This document shows positions 11,801 through 22,825 of a DNA stretch of 64,000 bases, in pieces. The notes under the pieces were generated by a model. The model was not told the DNA's origin. It ran no database searches and saw only the letters and a program-made list of their open reading frames with translations. How positions within the stretch are numbered: position 1 is the stretch's first letter; each line of letters opens with the position of its first letter. The position numbers and the translations under genes are program-made. Origin of the DNA: Haliclona indistincta (taxonomy: Eukaryota; Porifera; Demospongiae; Haplosclerida; Chalinidae); contig OZ024785.1 in the NCBI GenBank assembly GCA_964017065.1, forward strand, positions 12,541,086 through 12,605,085. Direction: 5' to 3'.

Positions 11801-12030
11801 GCACGCGAGGTCAACTTGTCGTGAGGTCAACTTCGCGAATTCAACTCTTATTGGTTCAACTCTCAAGAGGTCAATTATTCACCACATCAACTTCATGAGA
11901 TCAACTCGTACAAAGTCAACTCTAACGAGGCCTAAAAGTACAGAATCAACTCTCGCGAAGACTACTATCACAGAATCAACTTTTGGCAACAGTCAACTCT
12001 TACGGGATCAGCTTTGCTGTTGCGAAATCA
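11797..12030. repeat. Degenerate TCAACTC repeat tract
   Basis: Irregularly spaced copies of 'tcaactc' or 'tcaactt' every ~15-25 bases. A shorter tract of the same kind lies at 60838-60895, also inside transposon-like sequence. Non-coding. Confidence 0.6.
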
Positions 12031-12033
12031 ACC

Positions 12034-12158
12034 TGGCACTTAGTTTATTATTCGTAGGTGTGGCACTTAGTTTATTATTTGTAGGTGTGGCACTTAGTTT
12101 ATTATTAGTAGGTGTGGCACTTAGTTTATTATTAGTAGGTGTGGCACTTAGTTTATAA
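12034..12158. repeat. 27-bp tandem repeat, about 4.6 units
   Basis: Unit 'tggcacttagtttattatt' plus 'NGTAGGTG', starting at 12034, 12061, 12088, 12115 and a partial one at 12142. Units differ by one base at most. The period is a multiple of three, so it produces an artefactual 9-residue repeat ORF. The following ~190 bases to the POT fragment hold a transposon-end-like 'tagaatctgattggtcag' (near 12300), also seen near 48575 and 58990. Confidence 0.85.
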
Positions 12159-12362
12159 TAATTATTAGTATTTCCCTATTTCTTTAATTTTTATTAACGT
12201 AATAACAATTTTTGTCAAATATAACACCTGTTATTGTTACCATAATTAATACCACAATACGAGTGATACACATGTTTATACTACAGTTCAATGTAATTCT
12301 AGAATCTGATTGGTCAGTTGGAGGAAAATAAATCACGTATTCTTCCGCGGGAACTCGTATTT

Positions 12363-12638
12363 AAGTAGTAGTAGGACTGTGATGGTGCTCGCAACTATCA
12401 GGAATATGAAGGAACATTTGATAGTTCGATACCTGGTGAGACAGACATCAGCTATGTAGCCAAGGAGAGGGTTAGTGAGAAAAAATACACCCAGAATAAT
12501 AATGCTGGCAATTTTCCTGGTGGATCGTTCGTGTTGCTCCAAATGAATAGTTCTTGGTATGTTCGATAGTTGAATAGTGATAGAGCAAATTATGACCACC
12601 AAATGGCCTGGTAGGAAAGTACGAGCTGGCTGAGTCAT
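12363..12638 (-). pseudogene. 5' fragment of a POT gene (unit 1 counterpart of POT 36991 / 62054)
   Basis: Encodes only the first ~92 residues of a type II POT ('SITIQLSNIPRTIHLEQHER', 'GYIADVCLTRYRTIKCS'). It then breaks off at 12363 into the transposon-like tract with the 27-bp repeat. It resembles the N-terminus of POT 62054-63796 most closely. One Arg codon is missing after MTQPA. The position matches the fourth gene of units 2 and 3, so the remainder was lost by deletion or insertion. Upstream sequence is still similar to that of the intact copies. Confidence 0.85.
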
Positions 12639-13589
12639 GGCACTGGTTTACGCAATAGTTTTCTCGAACCTCAAGTTGTTTTGTTATTTTTATGCTTTTG
12701 AAGTTATGTTTGTATAGTTGATGTGCATATGATAGTCTTGATAATCAAAACACTTAAACCTTGTATGCATAAACAGGATGAAACACTAGTGAATTACAAT
12801 GAGACACTCAAGTAACATAGTTTGGTACATTAGAGGCTTATGTTACCATTGGTTTAGTAACTTTCCATTTGTGTAGGGATTAGTCGTGTGCATTGGATGC
12901 AACTATTGCAGTGCATATTATAACTTACCTTATTAGGCAATGTAAAAGTAATCATGAGTTCTTGGTATTTTATTTTTATGAGATTACTTTCCAAGTTTTC
13001 TTTCAAGACCACTTTTAGTGTCCTACTCGGATAATAAAATTGCAAGTGATTATTTATAGTGTTTGAAATTAAATGTACATTCCAAATGCAGAGATCGGAT
13101 TCAGAATTTTCTCACAAAAATTTGGTTGCTTTGTAGAGGTCTGTGTTTCCTGACTAGTATCTACTTGTAGACTGAGTACTTACGGAGGGATTAAAACTGT
13201 TTCGTTTGAAAATTCGAGCTACAGACGATTTGGTGAAGCTTTGTATGCGCATGGTATGCTGGACATTGACACACTCTCTCCGTTTATCGACGATAACTTA
13301 CAATTCAAGAATGGTAACCTAACAAGACTGTTTCAATCGCTCAAGGACATTGCTGGCTTGAAAGAAGACGCTTTTCATAGACTAGCTAACACTACACGTC
13401 GCGTTATTTTGTGAGAAATATTGCTACAGCGTTCCTAAGATTGTGAGCACCTAGCGCTGTGCAGATTTTGTCAAAAGTCGCTATGTATGTGAAGACGCAC
13501 TTTATGATGCTTCACAGCGAGTTTTTCTTCTCTGTCAAATGTTGCAGCAAAAATATTATTGCTCAATAATATTCATATTATTCGTAACC
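12639..13589. other. Former upstream region of POT fragment with a possible exon remnant
   Basis: Mostly non-coding and homologous to 35501-36470. At about 13203-13413 on the plus strand there is a 70-codon open stretch without an ATG ('SFENSSYRRFGEALYAHG' ... 'LANTTRRVIL', then TGA). In the copy at 36072-36250 the same stretch has a 2-base deletion and a TAA stop, so it looks like a decayed exon carried along by duplication. I do not recognise the protein. Confidence 0.35.
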
Positions 13590-13990
13590 CGCCACCTTAA
13601 CACTTGGCTGACAATGGATCACGATCGAGAAATCACAGATTGTATATCACTGTTCGCTAAAAACAAAGTTCAAAAGGCACCTGCCAGTAGAATTTCATGA
13701 CTGTTCGTGAGTGTCTTTGTCACGGCACTGCTCGCGTAAAGGCGCTAGAAAGAAAGAAGAAAACGAAGATGACGAAACTCGATTTTCACCGTTTCCAGGT
13801 TCGTCATTTTAGTAACAATCTCGAGCAATCTCCTTGCTACTGTAAGATGGGGCAACGCCAGATAGCAGACCTAAGTGTCTTTCGATGTATAAAATTCATC
13901 ACCAGGTAAAATATCAGCGTTTGAACGCTAATACATTGTATGTAGCCGCCATCTTGTTTTTCCGTTCATCCCTACCTAGGGAGGCACTAC
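13590..13990 (+). repeat. R repeat copy
   Basis: Begins near 'cttggctgacaatggatcac' and runs to 'ttcatccctacctagggagg'. Same family as 23089-23695. The short ORFs here (13697-13909, 13885-14109) are the repeat, not genes. No foldback arm is attached. Confidence 0.65.
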
Positions 13991-14148
13991 ATTGTGTCCC
14001 TAATATTAGGCAAATAGTACTCCATCAACTAAACTACATTTGTAATAATTATGATGTCGCATCAAACAATACAAATTTACACTACTCTTTAGCAGTTAAA
14101 CTACCATAATCTCTACACTACTGAACTGATCTCTACACTACTGAACTG

Positions 14149-15373
14149 GCACGAGACCACAGCCCGAGTGCCATAAATCACGTAGAGCACGACTTACCTA
14201 TATTAAGTGGTTAAAAGTATATGCCGCGGCTGACTAGATCAAGCTGTAATGCTATAACCGAGTTTGCGAATGTCAGCGTGCTATATGGGAATTAAAACTC
14301 ATTCAATATGACGCTGATATTGTACGGAGGGCGGGGATCACGAAATACGTGATTTACAGGAAGCGCAGTGCCTTTGATTCCGCCCACTCATATACTTTAA
14401 AACAAGTTAAACTTGATGGTCTTGATGGTCAAGTTAAACTCGAACTTGATGGTCTTAGATTTTTTAATTAAAGCTTTGTCCTTGAGTTATGGCGTGATTT
14501 GCTTACTTTGTTTGCCGTTGCTGGCGATCTGGACTTCTGCGAAGTCAAATGTGTCCATGGTTAACTGGCTAGCAGATTGTAGGTTTGATCTGGACTACAG
14601 GATAGCGTGGCAGGTTCGGATAAAATTCAGCAAAAACCAAAAAACTAAAATGGCTTATGCACACCCAGCTAATTAGTAGCATACTATTGGCTTCTGTTAT
14701 TTCCAGCTTATATCAATAGCTTGCATTGTACTTTATAAATCTGTTACAATCATCATCTGCTGATGGAATAGCTGTAGTTGCTGTGTGCTGTCAAAGCATG
14801 TCCAGTGTGCAGTATGCATGCAATTCCATCGATGCATCTGCACCATGGTGCTTCATTCCTTTCTGTTCTTATTCGTTATAGTCCTTGCTTGACACTTCTT
14901 GACTATTCTACTTCTAGAATCTTCTATTTCCTATAAATACTCTTGTTTTTGTAATGTAAAAGCGAGTTACCAGTTCAGTTCCATATTCACTAAGTTATCG
15001 GTTCTGCGTCTAATACGACCAACTACTCCTTGGCTCTATCGCAATGTACATCAGCAAATTGTCCGTTATACGGAGGTGTCCGCTATTGGGAGTGCCCGTT
15101 ATGAAAGGTCCTACTGTACGAGTTTACTGGACGTACTGTTTCATTGATATACCAAACGTGAACAAAATTATGCTTGTGACAGACGGACGGAAGGAATAAA
15201 GAACAGACAGCACAATTACTGTATGCTTCTTGACTCCGCCCACTAAGGCATAAAACCACATGAATCTAAAATAAATTTCTACAAATTACAACAATTCTAC
15301 TGTACTAATTGTAGAACATACTGTAATGTCTATCAATTAAAGGATTAATGGTTGAGACAATTTTGATATATTT
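14149..15373. repeat. 3'-flank module of type I POT (second copy)
   Basis: Starts with the right arm of the palindrome seen at 208-288 and continues as a near-copy of 289-1340. It ends at the stop of the POT gene at 15374. It includes a ~90-base segment around 14945-15060 missing from the first copy but present at 25565-25690 and 41220-41320. Confidence 0.7.
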
Positions 15374-17107
15374 TTATGATGTAGTCAGTCCTGATAGGAT
15401 TGCTCTGCGCTCTTGCATGTACTCCTCCTCCTGGTCTAACCACTTGTCATGAGTGTCCTCAATCATTCCCTGCACATTGATTATCTCTTCTCGCTGTCGG
15501 TAGCGGTAACGTCTGTACACACATGAGAACAGCACCAGAGACACCAAGATCAGAAACACCTTCACTCCCTCGAAAATTAGCCAAGAGGTCTTTTCAATGA
15601 GAAGAGTGTCTACCAAACCTACTAGTAGGTACCTGATGCTAAAGGTGGCATACCACAGACCAATGAGCAGTCCCTGGGTAGTGCGAGGAGCCTGGGCACA
15701 GATGAACTCAAACACTGTCATGGAGACAAGCAGAGAAGAGAGACCATTGAGGAGCTGAGGAATGATGAACCACAGGTAGGTGTTGTCGACTGGGTTGTTA
15801 GTTGAATCAGATGAGTTAAAGTGTTGTCCAAATCGGATCTTTAAGCAAACAATTCCAGAGTTATAGCGAAAATAAGAGTGAGTTTCTAAAAAGCACCCAA
15901 CTGAGCTGTGTTCTGACCAGTACTTGCTGTCATGGTTGATCACTACTATTATGTACAAGACAACTTGTACTAGTGAGAGGTACAGACCAATCCACATTTT
16001 AGTGAGCATTCGAAATTTCTTGATGTAGCGACTAAATTTGTTGATGATCAATCGATACAGTGGAATACCAACCACTACAACAAGATTGCTGATGTGGAGT
16101 GGATTGAGCACAATTAGTAGCAGTACTGGTAGTGAAGGACAGCTAGTCCTTTGAAGCTGATCTGGGGCAGAGTAGCCATCTCCAGCTAGATGGTATCCAA
16201 ACAGACACAGGAGAAGAGGCAGGATGCGTAGGAATGTCTTAGTGTCCTCCACCTCCTCATTTGTAAATGGTCCTCCATATTTGTTCTTACCCAGGTCTAT
16301 ACGACGTGGAATATCCTCCTCCCAGTAGGTGAAGGCACTACGATGCTGAGGGACCTTGTGGTTCCAAGAATACTTGAGCACTTTGTAGATATTCATGAAT
16401 GGGTTGAGACCTGCTCTCAGAATGTATAAGTGACGCTTTGATTTATGAAGAAGCACTAAACTGCTTATAGCAGCTAGATCAAGTATGGCTACTAGTGGCA
16501 ATACTATAACACTGTCTCTTATTGCTTGTTCTTCATATTGTGGGAGTAATTTTGTTCCTCTTTTTATGACTGTTAAGCCAATTTGAAGATACGTTGATAT
16601 TAATTGAACTGCATTTTGAGTCCAGTAGTACCAGTGGATGAAGGCAATCAGTTTTGGTGTAGGAGCCTCTAGTAGTTGATCCAGTCCAAATTGAATGGCA
16701 TTAGCTTCAAACAGTCCAACACCAGTGGTTATGAAAGCTATTAACAATCCTTCGGGGATTAATGATAAATAAGTGATTATGCTCCCATCAATAATTCTTT
16801 TTTCTATCAGACTAGCAATGATAGTAACGAAAAGTATTAGCAGTCCAATTGTACATCCAACTATCTGAATTATGAGGGAACACCTAATTGTTCGATACCT
16901 GGTGAGACATACATCCGCTATGTAGCCAAGGAGAGGGTAGCTGAGAAACAATAAGCCCAGGAAAGCAGTGGTAGCGATTTTTATGTTTGAGCGTTGATAT
17001 TGATCCAGATGAATATTCCTTGAAATGTTCGATAGTTCAAAAAGGATAGAGCAGATGATGACCACCACATGACCTGGTAGGAAAGTACGACGAGCTGGCT
17101 GAGTCAT
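15374..17107 (-). CDS. POT/PTR2 (SLC15-like) transporter, type I reference copy
   Basis: Intact single-exon protein of 577 residues, typical POT length, with about 12 predicted membrane helices. Landmarks: 'GYIADVCLTRYRTI' (61-74) matches the PTR2 signature around helices 2-3; 'FIHWYYW' (157-163) matches the family's FYxxIN region; 'YGGPFTNEEVEDTKTF' (277-292) precedes helix 7; 'FEFICAQAPRTTQGLLIGLW' (466-485) is the C-terminal PTR2 block. The proton-coupling ExxER motif of helix 1 is not intact: 'FELSNISR' keeps only the first Glu. Residues ~399-438 form a predicted extracellular loop with Cys residues that varies between copies. The tail (540-572) is acidic and charged. It is not paired with a beta-helix gene; transposons follow upstream. 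Transport function is from family knowledge; substrate unknown. Confidence 0.94.
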   Translation of the reverse strand: MTQPARRTFLPGHVVVIICSILFELSNISRNIHLDQYQRSNIKIATTAFLGLLFLSYPLLGYIADVCLTRYRTIRCSLIIQIVGCTIGLLILFVTIIASLIEKRIIDGSIITYLSLIPEGLLIAFITTGVGLFEANAIQFGLDQLLEAPTPKLIAFIHWYYWTQNAVQLISTYLQIGLTVIKRGTKLLPQYEEQAIRDSVIVLPLVAILDLAAISSLVLLHKSKRHLYILRAGLNPFMNIYKVLKYSWNHKVPQHRSAFTYWEEDIPRRIDLGKNKYGGPFTNEEVEDTKTFLRILPLLLCLFGYHLAGDGYSAPDQLQRTSCPSLPVLLLIVLNPLHISNLVVVVGIPLYRLIINKFSRYIKKFRMLTKMWIGLYLSLVQVVLYIIVVINHDSKYWSEHSSVGCFLETHSYFRYNSGIVCLKIRFGQHFNSSDSTNNPVDNTYLWFIIPQLLNGLSSLLVSMTVFEFICAQAPRTTQGLLIGLWYATFSIRYLLVGLVDTLLIEKTSWLIFEGVKVFLILVSLVLFSCVYRRYRYRQREEIINVQGMIEDTHDKWLDQEEEYMQERRAILSGLTTS

Positions 17108-17845
17108 GGCACTGGTTGTTTAGGTAAGTTCTTTGTTTGGAAACTTAAACTGAAAGTTAAACATCCAAAATCAACAATACTGTTTATCCACCTGTGCTTT
17201 GTGTGGTACTAATATTATTTTAACCTTCTGGATGCTGACTAGATTTTTCATCTTGTGTGGGTTTTGTGTCACGTGCGTATTGCACAATCACAATATAGCG
17301 TCTAACACTTAGCTGACAACTGATCGTGATCATGAACTCGTCAAATTTATATCGTTGTTTCTCTAAGGACTAAGTTCAAAAAGGCACCCACCAGGAGAAT
17401 TTCATGACTGTTCGTGGGTGTTTTTGTGCTGGACACTGCTTGCGTAAAGACGCTAGGCACTCTGGAAAAGAAGAAAAAAATGAAGATGACGTAATATGTT
17501 TTTCGCCGTTTCCAGATTCGTCACTTTAGTGATAACTTCGAGCAATGTTATGGCTATTGTGAGAATGGTCAACGCCATATAGCAGATCTAAGTGTCCAAA
17601 TTCACCACGAGGTGAACTATTAATGTGTGAACGCTAATACATTGTATTGTAACCACCATCTTGTTTTCCGTTCATCCCTACACAGGGAGGCACTACCATG
17701 CATCTCTAGTAATAATAAACAACTCCAAAGAAATAGAGACGTATTTAGTAATAAGAAGCTATAATCTAGCTGTAGTTCAAACAGCACCACAGATACTAAT
17801 GCTCTGATGCCTCGGTGGAATCTTATAGCTACTGTTGACCACATC
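17108..17845. other. Upstream of POT 15374 and R repeat copy
   Basis: The first ~160 bases resemble upstream sequence of other type I POTs. An R repeat copy runs about 17275-17710, from 'gcgtctaacacttagctgac' to 'cacagggaggcactacc', with more divergence than other copies. The last ~130 bases are unrecognised. No gene seen. Confidence 0.5.
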
Positions 17846-20364
17846 CATAGATTTTAACCGTAACAGGATAGGTCACTGCTCACGTGAGCTAATCACATTT
17901 GGTCGCGGCCCGTCCTAATTCGCAAAATTAGCGCCTTCGCACTTCCAGAGTCAAGGTCAAGACAGCCTGTTTTAGTAGAAAAAGGAGGTTTCTAGAGAGA
18001 GTATCACTGCCAGTAGGCCTCACGTATTGTATAACTGTCGAGCTAGTGCAGGTCAGTCCATATACAGCGCTATAAAGACTGGGCTTCGTTAGTGTTGACT
18101 TGTAGCAAGCCTGTTAACCAGAGATGTTTGCGTTATGGTTTTTTGTGGGACTAGAAATAGCATACAGAGTACTCCCCATGTATTTAGCGTAGACACCTAT
18201 AACCACAATGCTTAGTTCTGGTTGAAAATCTATCTTAGCTCGGCGTTTTATGTCGTGTTTTGGCACAATGTTAGCTTAAAACTGTTTACCACGTGTTTAT
18301 AGTTGTACCTTTTTGTGGTATTTGATCTTTCCATCGGTACATTTAGGTAGGATAAAACTTTCACTTCTATAAACTTTGGTCCAGTTGACTGGTGTATTTT
18401 GAAGCATTTGTAGTGCATATACAGCTAAGAATCTACGGCCTAACCATGTCTACTTTTTCATTCAGAATGGGTGAACGAAAGCTCCGGTTCGTACGTATGA
18501 CAATCCCAATGCACTAGAATTCAGGCACAACATGGAGACACTTCGTGTAGTGAATTCTTTGTGTCGTGGACCTGTTAGAGGAAACTGTTGAGGTGCATTG
18601 TTGGAAAGCAGACCGTCTAAGCAAGATGCAGTTGCACAGACACCACTCCGTCGTAGACACCAGTTGCGCCGCAAGAAGACAAAATCTAAGAAATAACTAT
18701 CTACATGTATCTTACTGGGTAAATAATTTTAATTTCAAAATATTTTTTTGAAATCAACTGTCTATTAGTTGTTTCCTAAGTCCCTTAGACTTTTGGGTAG
18801 ACTTTTTAGTAGCTTGCTTGTACTTTTCCATCCACCCACTGGCAAAAGAAAACCCTCTAATGGTTATATAGTGATCAATAATGAGTTCAAGTAGTTCTTT
18901 GGTCTCTAATGTTCCCTAACCTCCTGATACTAGCGCCCAATAAGACTGAACATCATCATCCTTGTATATATTGCTCTGTAGCTCCTGCTTTACTTGACCA
19001 AGCTGTGTTGGATGTCTACTGAAAAAATTTTTGGCTTGTAACTCCATTGCACCAAAGACACAAAATGTAACGTTTCCGATATGAGTTAGTCCTCCTCTGT
19101 CAATAAGTGACATCCACTCATTGGAGTCATCATCATCATCAGTGGGTTTTTCATTTACATGCTCATGAAGTTCAGACAGACATGCTATCAAGTGCTCCTT
19201 CTTCGGATTAGCTGAACGTTTAAGTTTCTTCTTCACTGCTCTAATTACAGACCCTGAAGTATAGCGAAGGGCATTAATCTCTTCATAGCTAAAAGATTCT
19301 TCCATAGAGACTTCCTCAGGCATTTCAATGCGATGACGCTGCTTCAAAAGAACATCAAACATCGTATCGACCACGTACTGGTAAAAGATAGGACTGGCAG
19401 GAACAGAAATACTGTTTTGGAGAAAATCGGACCATTTAGATCGAAAGTTTTGTGTGGAACGCAGTTTGAACAAGGATTCCCACATTTTCTCACGTCTTTT
19501 TTTCAGGCTGCGTGTTTTACCGTACTTGAAACATCCTTCAAGTCCCTCAACCAGATCCACAGCGAATAATGAAAATAAGCTGTCGTTCTCCTTGTTCAAT
19601 AACCATTCCAGAAGCTGTTCAGCAGTTTCTATTGCCTTGCGTGCTGGAGGGGATGGAATTGTGAAGCCATCATCTGTTAGGACCTTCTGTACTGCCGACT
19701 TCATGAGTTCCTTACATTCTATAATAGTAAAATATACCAGTGTAAAAGACAATCATGTGTGGAGACCAACCAAACAAAATGCAACGGATACATGTACATT
19801 ATTAAACAAACCTGAAATAGTCAATGGTTTTGCAGCTGTCTGGTCCGAACTTGCCTCTGTGGCTTCTAGTTCTGTTTCTTTACTAACTCCAGTGGCAGTA
19901 GTCGCAATTCCTTCTGTCGAGCTAGTTCCAGTGGCTGTACTTACTTCTGAACTAGCTTCAGTGGGCGTACTCGTACGATTCGCTCTGATCGAGGTTGTCC
20001 TAGCCGAACTCCCTCTTGTGGCTTTAGCTTTACCTGTAGAACCCGCTCTCGTAGTGGCTTTCCTACTAGAACTCGTTCTAGAGGTGGCTTTCCTAGAACT
20101 CGCTCTAGTTTTAGCTTTGCCAGCCTGTGTAGAACTCGCTGCAGCTGTGGCTCTACTCCGGGAACTCGCCGCTCTAGTAGAACGCGTCGCTCTGGCACTG
20201 CTCTTGGGGGTATACTGATCGCTCATATCCTCTCAAACCAGCAATCCATACAGTCTTGATTCGCACACGTGGGATCATTGGGATGCTACCGAGCGAACAC
20301 GGACTGTCCGCGCTAATGTGTGATATTTGCCTAGTGACCTATCCTGTTACGGTTAAAATCTATG
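17846..20364. mobile_element. TIR DNA transposon with 32-bp perfect inverted repeats and 7-bp target duplication
   Basis: Left end (17846-17877) starts 'CATAGATTTTAACCGTAACA', and the right end (20333-20364) is its exact reverse complement over 32 bases. Both ends are flanked by 'CCACATC' (17839-17845 and 20365-20371), a 7-bp target duplication. It encloses one two-exon gene on the minus strand. The left ~900 bases are non-coding. CA...TG ends, ~31-32 bp TIRs and a 7-8 bp duplication recall the P and hAT groups, but I cannot assign a superfamily from sequence alone. TIR identity implies recent activity. Confidence 0.85.
18916..20226 (-). CDS. Two-exon transposase-like protein inside the TIR element
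   Basis: Exon 1 is 19812-20226 and exon 2 is 18916-19718; the 93-bp intron (19719-19811) has a TTTCAG|GTTTGT donor and a TTATAG acceptor. The joined product is 405 residues. The first ~130 are low-complexity, rich in Ser, Thr, Arg and Ala with 'SSRKATTRAG'-like repeats. The rest is globular and contains 'EEINALRYTSGSVIRAVKKK' and 'LIDRGGL', resembling C-terminal regions of animal DNA-transposon proteins such as P/THAP9-like ones. No catalytic DDE region is visible. After the TAG stop at 18916-18918 the same frame stays open for 53 codons to 18754, with 'YITIRGFSFASGWMEKYK', a continuation that looks like the natural C-terminus. So this copy may be prematurely stopped. Confidence 0.7.
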
Positions 20365-20371
20365 CCACATC

Positions 20372-20809
20372 TGAAGCCACATAGAGTCTGAATACTGGAG
20401 TCAGGCAAATTCAGCTTGCAAGAAAAATAGTGGTAGACTGTGCTAGCTTGTTTTCGCAATTTCTTTGGATCCACTGCGCTTTCCTGCAGTACGGCTTAAT
20501 TAAACAGGCTATCTTTAAATAGTTTTGTCTATCAAGATAAACAAATCAACCCACGAACAGTGCCGTTCAAATTCGAGATAATGGTGATATCTACAGTAGA
20601 ACCCCTCTATAGACAGGTTGGGTGCTAATAGTTGACTGCAATAATTCTATGGAAAAAAATTCATAACCCGCCATTTTTGAGCCCTACTGGCGGGGGGTCA
20701 CAGTTGCTAAAATCTACGACACCAGGCCAGTTTTTTACATTGCTGCTCTACCCACCCACTGTGTCATATTACGTCATAATATGTCATATTACGTCGTGCA
20801 ATTATATTC
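20372..20809. other. Intergenic, short AT-rich tandem repeats
   Basis: No gene seen. At about 20763-20796 the motif 'gtcatattacgtcataatat' repeats nearly twice. Nothing else recognised. Confidence 0.4.
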
Positions 20810-21613
20810 ATTATAACATAGATACAATATACTCACAGGGATTAGCAACGGACAGGAATTTCAACTACATCCGTGTTACGGGTTAAATTTCCAACGTGTT
20901 AGAGCACAGCGTGCGAAGAGTAGTGCCAGCCAAATAGCATGGCTTGACAAATCGCGTGTGTGGGTAGGACTGTTGTAACGCGAAGGCAGGAAATTGTCAG
21001 TACAACGAAGGATTCAAAGCACGAGAAAACCAATGTTAAAAGCAAGATCTTCTTTCAGCACAGTTATTCTCATAGAACGGCCTTTCTTCTCGAGGATAAA
21101 CTGAAAACAAGATCAGCCAGAGTGTTTCTATTGTCAGAAGAGGTACAGAAAGACCCGTACCGTAGGGCTGAACGCCTTAGTTTGTCTAGTGCGACAGCGC
21201 TACACTGTGTGAGATCGAGAATAGAAAATGCGCTATTCTCACGAGGACATGTATGAACTAACATGTTATCAGCAAAGAATGGACTGAAGCACAACTAAAA
21301 ACTAGTAACGGGTACAGAACCACTTTTCAGCAGAGTAAACAAACTGTTTGTTAGCGTTTTACAATGCTCGTCCTGCAACCAACAACCGCTTCGCCGGTTA
21401 GCGATCAAAACGAAACAGTACTCAAGTCGCCTTTACTATCAAAGTGTAGGCAGAACGTACTAGTCAATCACCAGAGCTCGACAACGTGCCGAGCCTGTGA
21501 CTCTTTTTAGCACAGTCGTCAAGAGCTAGCTTAGCAACGAGCTCGTTGCAAGGCAACGGTTAATATTTAACCCGTAACGAGGATGTAAATCAGCTCGTAA
21601 TACAAAATGTATT

Positions 21614-22825
21614 CAAGGGGCGGCGACTCTAATATACCCTGTACTTGTGGCCGCGACCGGGATCAAAATTTTGATCGTCCAAAATCTGATCTTGATCGCT
21701 TGACTGCTATAGATTTTCGACTTTGATCGTTTGATCTTGGTCGCGCACGTGCGCGTTTAAGCTCCTCCCTTAGTCTGCAGTGTACGTACTACACCAGTTC
21801 TAGCAAAAACATGCAAGTTAACATCAAATACCCATGCTTAGCTGTACCATAGTAACTACCATTCGTACCTACGGCTGTGCAAAAAACAGCTGCAATGGCA
21901 AACAGGCACGCAGAGGAGCTCTTATACATAAAAGCCAACGTTCGAGGCATTAAATTTTATGATGGCTATGATGAACATATGTCTAGCAACGGATTCTTAC
22001 ACGTAAGACTGGTGAAAGAGTCAAATAACCCGTACGACAGCAATGCAGTACTGGTCGTTTCCTATTATTCTGGGAAAATTGTTGGTCACCTGGAGAGAGC
22101 TGTCGCGGGCTCAATATCACAACTAATAACAATTGCCAGGGACGGCATTGTGCTAAATAGGTTAATAATACACTTGCATGCATTCATAGTAGTATCACTA
22201 TTATTTTTTTCTTTGCTTTTGAACTAGTACATGTGTTTCTGGTGAGTATTCCGTTAGTGAGTCAAGGAGCTATAAATCATCGTAGTACCACATTTGTAAT
22301 TTAAGGTCCCTACGACGGATGTCTGGAAATAGACTAACTAGCTCCTCCTGCACCCTTCCTCTGGTGTATTGTTCTGTGGGGGAAAATCTCCACACCTTGC
22401 TCACGGTAGGAGCACTTTCGCTGCGGTGGCCAAGGTGGAGCTGCACTGCAACGCGTTCTATCGCACCGTGAGATCCGCCCGATATGCTAACTCTAATATT
22501 AATTTTAATAAGTGGGAGTGGCCTGACGAGTAGCTAGCTAGCCGCTTGATGCTATTATACTTGCGCTGTCTCGTATAAGTCGTATCTCGTACGGTCTCGT
22601 AGCATATGCACAGAGAGTCATAACTCATTGTATAGCATTATAAACAGGTATGATTATGATTTATAAAAATTTAATTATTAGAGTAGAGTTAATTTTTGAT
22701 TTTGATCAGCCCAGGAATTGTCTTGATCCTTTGATCGCCACCAACAAACCATCTTGATCCATTGATTCCAATTTGATCCCGGTCGCGGCCGCAAGTACAG
22801 GGTACATTGGAGTCGCCGCCCCCTG
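21614..22825. mobile_element. Nested TIR element carrying a HIRAN-domain exon
   Basis: Ends 'caaggggcggcgactctaat' (left) and, reversed, 'cagggggcggcgactccaat' (right) match over ~55 bases, including 'gcggccgcgaccgggatca'-like sequence. Both sides carry 'ATGTATT' (21607-21613 and 22826-22832), a 7-bp target duplication. It sits inside the element at 20810-22876. Repeated 'gatcttgatc' motifs just inside both ends may be subterminal binding sites (inference). It encodes a HIRAN-like exon at 21895. Confidence 0.8.
21895..22160 (+). CDS. HIRAN-domain protein, first exon or fragment
   Basis: About 88 codons from ATG 21895 to a putative donor AAATAG|GTTAAT at 22160/22161. The pattern 'VRGIKFYDG', 'VRLVKESNNPYDSNAV' and 'GKIVGHLERAVAGSISQLI' matches the HIRAN fold, an OB-like domain known from HLTF/Rad5 that binds DNA 3' ends and is also found alone in invertebrate transposon proteins. 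No further exon was identified before the element ends, so the gene is probably truncated. The ORF extends upstream only to a GTG, so I chose the first ATG. Confidence 0.6.

Noticed and set aside
11449..12158. ORFs of 149 and 87 codons, the latter with a VALSLL-type repeat
   Set aside because: They are read-through of the R repeat and the 27-bp tandem repeat, whose period is divisible by three.
19454..20218. 254-codon plus-strand ORF rich in Val, Leu and Ala
   Set aside because: Antisense shadow of the Ser/Thr/Arg-rich exon 1 and exon 2 of the transposase-like gene; splice signals and protein motifs support the minus strand.
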